Shown here: in pieces, positions 58,993 to 64,000 of the stretch
Layout of the letters: each line of letters opens with the position of its first letter
Numbering within the stretch: the first letter of the stretch is position 1
NCBI RefSeq assembly: GCF_010729665.1
Contig: NZ_AP022610.1
Span: 4,836,001-4,900,000 of the forward strand
Source of the DNA: Mycolicibacterium madagascariense
GTDB taxonomy: Bacteria; Actinomycetota; Actinomycetes; Mycobacteriales; Mycobacteriaceae
Length of the DNA: 64,000 nucleotides
Direction: 5' to 3'
Notes under the pieces: model-generated
The model's database searches: none
What the model saw: the letters and a program-made list of their open reading frames with translations, nothing else
Told to the model about the DNA's origin: nothing
Translations under genes and position numbers: made by a program

Positions 58993-59787
58993 ATGCGTTC
59001 TCTCAACGTGGCCGTGCTGGTGACCGCCGCGGTCCTCGGGTCCTCCGGCGTGGCGGTCGCCGCGCCCACGGACTACTGCGCGAACCTCAAGGGCAGCAAC
59101 ACCGGCAGCTCGTGCGTCATCCAGCTGTCCGACCCGGCGTACAGCGTCGACATCAGCATTCCGCTGGACTACCCCGATCAGAAGTCGGTCGCCGACTACA
59201 TCTCGCAGACCCGCGACGGATTCGTGAACGCGGCTAAGGCGGCCCCGCCCCGCAGCACCCCGTACCAGCTGAACATCACGCCATCGGAGTACACGTCGTC
59301 GATCCCCCCGCGCGGCACCCAGGCCGTCGTGTTCAAGGTCTACCAGGACGCCGGCGCCCGCCCGCAGACCACGTTCAAGGCCTTCAATTGGGATCAGACC
59401 TACCGCAAGACGATCGCCTACGCCCCCGCGTCGGACGACAAGACGATGACGCCGCTGTGGCGCGTGGACAACCCACTCGCCACCGTCGCCCCGCTCGTTC
59501 AGGCCGGACTGCAGCAGCAGCTCGCGCCGCCGCCTCCGGCCGCTACCCCCACCCCGACCACGCAACCGGGACAGCCCGCCGCGTCGACGACCACGACGCC
59601 GCCACCACCGCCGGCGCCGTTGCCCATCGCGACGACCGCCCTCTACAACCCGGCCAACTACCAGAACTTCGCGGTGGTCAACGACGGGGTGATCTTCTTC
59701 TTCGACCAGGGCGTGCTGCTCCCCGATCCAGCGGGTCCCCTGCAGGTGCTGGTGCCGCGGTCGGCGATCGACCCGATGATTGCCTGA
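58993..59787 (+). CDS. MPT64-like secreted protein (DUF3298/RsiV-like)
   Basis: A 264-aa exported protein. The signal peptide is residues 1-24 (AVAA cleavage). The mature part (TDYCANLKGSNTGSSCVIQLSDPAYSVDISIPLDYPDQKS) closely resembles the mycobacterial antigen MPT64, and the ending NYQNFAVVNDGVIFFFDQGVLLP...VLVPRSAID is the same. Unlike MPT64 as remembered, a Pro/Thr/Ala-rich stretch of about 45 residues (about 176-220) interrupts the domain. Two N-terminal cysteines may form a disulfide. AGGAGG is at 58980-58985. Function unknown, extracellular or surface. Confidence 0.88.
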   Translation: MRSLNVAVLVTAAVLGSSGVAVAAPTDYCANLKGSNTGSSCVIQLSDPAYSVDISIPLDYPDQKSVADYISQTRDGFVNAAKAAPPRSTPYQLNITPSEYTSSIPPRGTQAVVFKVYQDAGARPQTTFKAFNWDQTYRKTIAYAPASDDKTMTPLWRVDNPLATVAPLVQAGLQQQLAPPPPAATPTPTTQPGQPAASTTTTPPPPPAPLPIATTALYNPANYQNFAVVNDGVIFFFDQGVLLPDPAGPLQVLVPRSAIDPMIA

Positions 59788-59805
59788 CGTCGGCTGGGGG
59801 GCTCG

Positions 59806-59837
59806 AATGGGTTGTCTCTCAACGTCTTCAACCCGTC
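59806..59837 (+). terminator. possible terminator after MPT64-like gene
   Basis: GGGTTG (59809-59814) and CAACCC (59829-59834) with partly paired flanks. Weak stem, no U-tract. The remaining gap to 60086 contains nothing I can assign. Confidence 0.35.
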
Positions 59838-60086
59838 GAGGGTAACGGCGACGAACGAAGGTTGACCTAGCTGCCGGGTGGATGGTCGTGCGGCCCTACC
59901 TCGCGCATGCTCTCGATGGTCGGCGAGGAGCCATCTGACGACGGCTTCAGGTGCCCGAGCAGGCCACCGTCATCGACGCGCGATGTCCGGCAGCATTGGA
60001 GCTCAGCAGCTGGGTCACGCCGGTTGTACGTATCCTTCCAGTCGACCGGAAACGTAGCGTTCCTGTGGTCGAAGCGGAGGTGAGCG

Positions 60087-60311
60087 ATGGGTAAGTGGGA
60101 CGACGACTTCCCGTTGCAACCCCGCGGCAGCGTGCAGCCGAGCTCCGTGGCCGGGCTGCTTCGGACATTGGAGCTGACCGACGCCTCAGAACGTGACCGG
60201 TCAGTTCGTATCCAGACATGGCTGAAGGATCACGAACCGAGCCCCGGCATGGAGTACAGCCTGCGCCGCAACGGTTACGGCAGCCTGCTAGACGGCCGCG
60301 CCACCGCTTAG
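60087..60311 (+). CDS. Small hypothetical protein
   Basis: A 74-aa hydrophilic protein beginning MGKWDDDFPLQPRGSVQPSS. It has no domain or membrane segment that I recognise. GGAGGTGA at 60077-60084 is well placed before the ATG, and third positions are mostly G/C, so it is probably translated. It sits between the MPT64-like gene and the tRNA cluster. The following 160 bp up to tRNA-Phe hold no clear feature. Confidence 0.6.
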   Translation: MGKWDDDFPLQPRGSVQPSSVAGLLRTLELTDASERDRSVRIQTWLKDHEPSPGMEYSLRRNGYGSLLDGRATA

Positions 60312-60473
60312 GTCCGTCTCAACTCAACGAAGAATCGGCACTGCCTCACCCGATGGCTGATGCGCGCCACGGATCCGTCACCATCGCGGAACTTCGCCCT
60401 ATGAGCTCGACGTGGATCGGCTCGGAAAAGTGGCGAGGTGGGCAGCGATGCTTTGAATTGCATCGATACTGAG

Positions 60474-60547
60474 TGGCCAGGGCCGGGATCGAACCGGCGA
60501 CCTTCCGCTTTTCAGGCGGACGCTCGTACCAACTGAGCTACCTGGCC
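60474..60547 (-). tRNA. tRNA-Phe (GAA)
   Basis: 74 nt. Acceptor GGCCAGG/CCTGGCC with discriminator A, anticodon loop CTGAAAA in a CCGC/GCGG stem, TTCGATC T-loop. CCA is not encoded. Last of a Glu-Asp-Phe cluster. Confidence 0.95.
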
Positions 60548-60577
60548 GGGACGGCACTGTTCATCTGCGTCGCCGTT

Positions 60578-60654
60578 TGGCGACCCTGACGGGACTCGAA
60601 CCCGCGACCTCCGCCGTGACAGGGCGGCGCGCTAACCAACTGCGCCACAGGGCC
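60578..60654 (-). tRNA. tRNA-Asp (GTC)
   Basis: 77 nt including an encoded CCA. Acceptor GGCCCTG/CAGGGTC, discriminator G, anticodon loop CTGTCAC between CCGCC/GGCGG. Middle of the cluster. Confidence 0.95.
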
Positions 60655-60689
60655 TTGCTCTGTGCAACTCCCTCCGCGGGTGCTGCGTG

Positions 60690-60762
60690 TACCCCCAACG
60701 GGATTCGAACCCGTGCTACCGCCGTGAAAGGGCGGCGTCCTAGGCCACTAGACGATGGGGGC
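60690..60762 (-). tRNA. tRNA-Glu (TTC)
   Basis: 73 nt. Acceptor GCCCCCA/TGGGGGT, discriminator A, anticodon loop CTTTCAC. No CCA encoded. First of the cluster, transcribed towards tRNA-Phe. Confidence 0.95.
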
Positions 60763-60908
60763 CTATCCGAATCTCTCCGGGGTACTCGCATCGCGCACGC
60801 GTTGGGAGCTTCGATAGCTTAGGGTACGAACCCACGATTCCTCAAACGGCCCCCCGGCATCGCTCCCGTGCCGAGCCCGCGGGCGGGCCAAGTATCCTTA
60901 TCCACCGC

Positions 60909-60981
60909 GCCCCTATAGCTCAGTTGGTAGAGCTACGGACTTTTAATCCGCAGGTCCCAGGTTCGAGCCCTGGTGGGGGCA
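60909..60981 (+). tRNA. tRNA-Lys (TTT), integration target
   Basis: 73 nt. Acceptor GCCCCTA/TGGGGGC, discriminator A, anticodon loop CTTTTAA, no CCA. TATCCT about 12 nt upstream may be its -10 box. An integrase remnant begins 25 nt after its 3' end on the other strand. The 3' half of the tRNA is therefore the probable attL core of an integrated element, and the tRNA itself is intact. Confidence 0.95.
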
Positions 60982-61005
60982 CGTATTTTAGGGTGAATTT
61001 GGCGT

Positions 61006-62167
61006 CTATTCGCCGTTTATGTCGGCTTCGAGCAGCGCCGCAACTTCGCTGTAAACCTTGCCCCGACGCATGTATCTGTCCTGCGTCATCGATACTCGCG
61101 AGTGCCCGAGCTGGTCGGCACCGATCCTCGCGGACATCCCGGCGTCGTCGATCATCGTCGCACCGACTTGCGGAACGAGTGGCTGGTGACGTCTGGGACG
61201 CCGAGGTCATCCCGGACCGCCCGCCATTGCTTGTTGAAATTGTCGGGGTCGCGGCTGGTGCCGACCGACGACGGGAAGATCATCTTCTGCCCCCCAGAAG
61301 GCGCGACCGCGCCGATCCTCCAGCGTGGCGATCGTGAAACGCCGGCAACGGCCGGTGCGGGCCCGAGGCGTCCGTCTTGCCGCTGTCGAGGCGCCGCAGT
61401 CCCTTTCCGGGTACGCGGACCACCTTGCCGGCGATGACGATGGTGCCGCGCTTCTCGTTTTAGTCCTCCCACCGCAAGGCCAATAGTTCTGAGCGACGCA
61501 GCCCGGTGCCGATTAGCAACACGATGGGGTCGACGAGATCCGCCCGCTGGCAGTCCTCGGACAATTTGATCTTGCCCATGAGGTCGCGGAGTTGGTCGAC
61601 GTCGAGTGAACGTGCACCTGTGGGCCTCCGGGTGGACTCGATCCGGGACACCTGGGCAATGGGGTTTGCGCCGAAGACGTCGTCCAGCACGGCGATCTGG
61701 AGGGCCCGCGCAGGAGCGTCCGACCGTTACGGGCCATGTTCGCGCCGTGCGCCTTCTTCATCGAGCTGATGACCAATTTCATCCGACCGGGGGTCGCTTC
61801 GCCTACGCGCACCGACTCCGAGAACTTCAGCAGCTTCCGCGCCGCGCTCCGATAGGTGGTGAGCGTGGCCGGCGACTTTCCGGCGTCCTCGAGCAGCGCG
61901 ATGTGCTGGTCCACCAGCACCGAGATCTTCGTGTCGAGCGACACCTCCCCCGACACTCCCCGGCGGCCGCCGATCCTTCGGGGACTCGACGAGCATGTCC
62001 TCGGCAGCACACCCGTTGTCGTCATCCTTACCCGATGATCCCCGACGCTCGACCGTGCGGGTAACACCGTCGGCATCTCGAAATCGGCAGCGCGCTAACC
62101 ACATTCCGCGCCCAAGGTGGTCGGAGACGGACTCACGCATTCCGGGGACCCGCGGCTGGCCCGACAC
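61006..62167 (-). pseudogene. degenerate tyrosine recombinase (phage/island integrase)
   Basis: One integrase is spread over several frames on the minus strand. In order: an N-terminal arm-binding part (GMWLARCRFRDADGVTRTVERRG), a SAM-like core-binding part (KISVLVDQHIALLEDAGKSP; MKLVISSMKKAHGANMARNG), the first catalytic box (LLIGTGLRRSELLALRW), the HxxR box (TSHSFRKSV) and the C-terminal box (DQLGHSRVSMTQDRYMRRG) with the Tyr nucleophile, stopping at TAG 61006-61008. At least four frame changes and an in-frame stop separate these, so no functional product is expected unless the indels are sequence errors. It excises or integrates at tRNA-Lys when intact. Confidence 0.88.
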
Positions 62168-62317
62168 ATGGGGAACACTGTCCTGAAACAGGAATCGCGC
62201 GGCGTGCGCATCACAGAAGACGGCAAGTACTCCAAGCGTCGAATCGACCTGGCGGTGTCGACGCTGATGGCCTTCGACCTCGCGGCCGCCGCGGCGTCTG
62301 TACCCTCATCGGACTAA
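62117..62317 (+). pseudogene. C-terminal remnant of a phage terminase large subunit
   Basis: About 60 residues ending at 62317 resemble the end of actinophage terminase large subunits: DPRLARHMGNTVLKQ then SKRRIDLAVSTLMAFDLAAAA, the terminal nuclease-domain helix. The ATPase and most of the nuclease are missing. It overlaps the 5' end of the integrase remnant on the opposite strand, which implies deletion of the intervening prophage. Confidence 0.6.
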
Positions 62318-62941
62318 AACATCCCCGACAGCGTCTGGTAACCGGACGTGCGACCGCTTCGGGTCTGGGAGCCACGCGCAATCCGACACGGCCCGCGCAC
62401 CGGCTGGCGCATCTGGCTGGTGCGCCACGGGTCCGACGTCCTCCCGGCGCCGCTGACTCCCGACCTCACGCCATAGCTGACCCCGAAGTGCGCACCGCTT
62501 GCGCGCCGCACGACTCTCATTGTCGGTCAGGCTTCTTCATGTTCCCAGCCGAAAGCGACGCGGTGCGCCACGCCATGATGATCAAGGGTCGTGAGAACGC
62601 CCGCGGGATACGGCCAAGAGTCCGCGATCGTCTCGGGCCCAGTCTCCACGGAGGGGCCGGTCAACGAGCGCTGGAACACCGACATGATGGCCGGCGCGGG
62701 TGTCTGGAGTGGATCGCCCACCACTTCCGCATCGAGCACCTGGTCGCGCAGGCCGACCTATGTGCCCCGTCGGCGCGGACATCCTGGCGTCGGCACTGGC
62801 GAAGCGCTACGGGGTGCGAGTCGGGTGCGGTCCGCACCACTCCGTGATCGCCAAGGGTGCCCGGCACCCCGAGGACGAGTGGAGATGGGGGTGATGACCG
62901 CTTGAGCTACCTTGCGCGCAGCTGCGTTCTGGCGCCTCGGC
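62318..62941. other. decayed mobile-element DNA
   Basis: 624 bp with only gene fragments. On the plus strand CLEWIAHHFRIEHLVAQADLC (about 62701-62763) appears to continue, after a one-base frame change, into ILASALAKRYGVRVGCGPHH and on to ARHPEDEW, stopping at 62894. This suggests one broken gene of unknown family. On the minus strand a 52-codon frame is listed separately. No promoter or repeat was recognised. Confidence 0.45.
62527..62685 (-). CDS. possible small phage-type protein
   Basis: A 52-aa frame, MSVFQRSLTGPSVETGPETI at the start and RVAFGWEHEEA at the end. It has G/C-rich third positions and a natural composition, but no clear ribosome site. It overlaps plus-strand gene debris, so only one of the two can be real here. 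No family recognised. Confidence 0.3.
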   Translation of the reverse strand: MSVFQRSLTGPSVETGPETIADSWPYPAGVLTTLDHHGVAHRVAFGWEHEEA

Positions 62942-64000
62942 TCAGTCCGGCAACTCGTTCCAGATATCCGCGCAAGGCACGCAAGCATCGCGGTGGCTGG
63001 GGTCGAAGTCCACGACGTCTGGCCCGCCGGAGTTGCAGGAATCGGGAGGCAGGTACGGATCGGTCCCACCGTCGCCTAAGCCTCCACAGAGGACGGCGCC
63101 ATCCGGCACGTAGCCATGGATCTGATGGTCGCCAAGAAGGAAGCCCTCCGAAATCTCCCTTTTTCGGGGCATTCCGAAGTCCAGGTCGTCCCCCAGGTCG
63201 TCGCTCGCATCTTCGGGCTCGTCGTCGGCGATCTGTTCCGCCCCCGCAGCGGATGGTTCGACGAAAGCTTTCAGCGGATCCTCGCCGGGAGCCCTCTTGA
63301 AGTGGTCGATAACTGCAACGGGCAGGTATAGCTGTGACGGCGGGTTGCCGACGTCATAGCTGTCATAGCAGGCTTTGACTAAGGCATAGATTTCGTGCAC
63401 CGTCCCGCGGCGCTCGAAAGCACTATAGGCCTGATTGACAGGGTCATCGTGCCGCGTGTCTATAGCGACTATCGGGTAGGGCCTCTCGCCCCAAACCCCC
63501 TTCAACTCGACAAATTCCCGTAACAAGAAGTTGTCCGTGTTCGGAACAACATCTGTTCCGCCGGCGGCGGTACCTACTACGCTGAGCCCCAAGATTGCCA
63601 GCGCAACCTCAACAGACAGAGTGAAGTATCGAGGTGTGCACTTCCCGATCACTCGGAATCCGGTGTCGATGCTAGGCCCGAAGTAATCGTAGACGAACGC
63701 GTCATTGTTCTGGAGTTTGAGTGCCTCTCGATTTAGGGTGATGACCGGTCGGTCCGAAACCTCAGAGTCAGGAGATCTCGGAACGCTGGATCGACTGTCC
63801 GGGCCTGGAAATGTCGCAATAAAGGCCCCGCCCTTGGTGCCCATGTCAGTGCCGTCCAGCGATTGCAACTCGTAATCGCGCATAGCTTTCAACCAGACGC
63901 GAACCGCGTCGTAGACATCCGCTTCGGCGCGTACGACACAAGAGTAGATAAGTTCGTCGCCAATGGGTTTCCATAACTGAAATTCGAGATCAGTGCCGAG
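62942..64000 (-). CDS. Divergent class III nucleotide-cyclase-like protein (partial), possible Pycsar cyclase
   Basis: An intact frame of 352 visible residues that continues past the window end, so the N-terminus is missing. Visible residues 11-16 (KPIGDE) resemble the second metal-binding motif of class III cyclases. DYFGPSIDTGFRVI (about 105-118) resembles the transition-state motif, with Asp where adenylate cyclases have Asn and Arg retained, and TLSVEVALAIL follows. A later ELKGVWGERPYPIVAIDTR segment and an acidic C-terminal half are not typical of ordinary cyclases. This layout recalls pyrimidine cyclases (PycC) of Pycsar anti-phage systems. GC content and codon use look lower than in the core genes, and it lies in a tRNA-Lys island. 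The cyclase assignment is moderately supported; Pycsar is inference. Confidence 0.5.
   Translation of the reverse strand, partial: LGTDLEFQLWKPIGDELIYSCVVRAEADVYDAVRVWLKAMRDYELQSLDGTDMGTKGGAFIATFPGPDSRSSVPRSPDSEVSDRPVITLNREALKLQNNDAFVYDYFGPSIDTGFRVIGKCTPRYFTLSVEVALAILGLSVVGTAAGGTDVVPNTDNFLLREFVELKGVWGERPYPIVAIDTRHDDPVNQAYSAFERRGTVHEIYALVKACYDSYDVGNPPSQLYLPVAVIDHFKRAPGEDPLKAFVEPSAAGAEQIADDEPEDASDDLGDDLDFGMPRKREISEGFLLGDHQIHGYVPDGAVLCGGLGDGGTDPYLPPDSCNSGGPDVVDFDPSHRDACVPCADIWNELPD

Noticed and set aside
59947..60219. 90-codon minus-strand frame upstream of the small ORF
   Set aside because: No ribosome site, Arg/Ser-rich shadow composition, and it overlaps the better supported plus-strand ORF at 60087.
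62314..62520. 68-codon minus-strand frame in the island debris
   Set aside because: Arg/Ser/Gly-rich composition, no start signal, no similarity recognised.

Overview
The window is high-GC actinobacterial DNA. It reads as a rapidly growing Mycobacterium (Mycolicibacterium-type) chromosome. From about 76 to 55,772 the gene order follows, in reverse, the M. tuberculosis stretch from the Rv0899 (OmpA-like) to the Rv0856/Rv0857 region. Recognisable members are the OmpA-like lipoprotein, DUF2630, gltA2, citA, fprB with its diiron oxygenase, serC, sepH, the SpoU methyltransferase, DUF3027, cspB, moaA2/moaD2, rpfA, moaE2/mog/moaC2, the XPB helicase pair, fadB/fadA and dapC. Species-specific insertions interrupt this order. 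Identifications rest on remembered family features and gene order; no database search was run.

Layout. 1-5,060: envelope lipoprotein, FKBP isomerase, DUF2630 and a FAD oxidoreductase, then a MarR-controlled drug exporter. 5,100-11,150: citrate synthase gltA2 with a TetR gene, an MFS permease coupled to pdxH, and the second citrate synthase citA. 11,224-24,601: fprB with an AurF-like oxygenase, serC with a CRP-type site, sepH, a MarR/rRNA-methyltransferase/DUF2537 operon, DUF2530, DUF3027, an MFS/DUF2771 pair, a glutathionyl-hydroquinone-reductase-like protein, cspB and the yccF-moaA2-moaD2 operon. 24,602-27,945: a CRP-type site, a ydaO (c-di-AMP) riboswitch and rpfA, facing the moaE2-mog-moaC2 operon. 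28,010-38,767: the XPB helicase and its partner, a VOC protein and a 2,154-residue repetitive surface protein. 39,269-46,359: an LLM flavin protein, GAF-ANTAR and PAS signalling proteins, fadB-fadA and an Old Yellow Enzyme. 46,416-55,772: aminotransferase, a YhgE/Pip membrane protein with a degenerate ATPase, a second LLM protein, a complete NMT1/THI5-like ABC importer and two SRPBCC proteins. 55,874-60,311: zwf, a UBP zinc finger with a CDF transporter, an MPT64-like secreted protein and a small ORF.

60,474-64,000 is different. A Glu-Asp-Phe tRNA cluster lies opposite a tRNA-Lys. Immediately downstream of tRNA-Lys are a shattered tyrosine integrase, the tail of a phage terminase, gene debris, and then an intact, lower-GC gene running off the window. 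That gene looks like a divergent class III nucleotide cyclase of the kind found in Pycsar anti-phage systems. This is a decayed prophage or island at tRNA-Lys and the best place to look for an unfamiliar system.

Regulation. At least fourteen genes have a TANNNT -10 box only 6-8 nt before the start codon and no Shine-Dalgarno sequence, which predicts leaderless transcripts. Operon genes are typically joined by 4-nt GTGA/ATGA overlaps, and three convergent pairs share a CTAG stop overlap. The methyltransferase at 16,481-17,296 appears to start at CTG.
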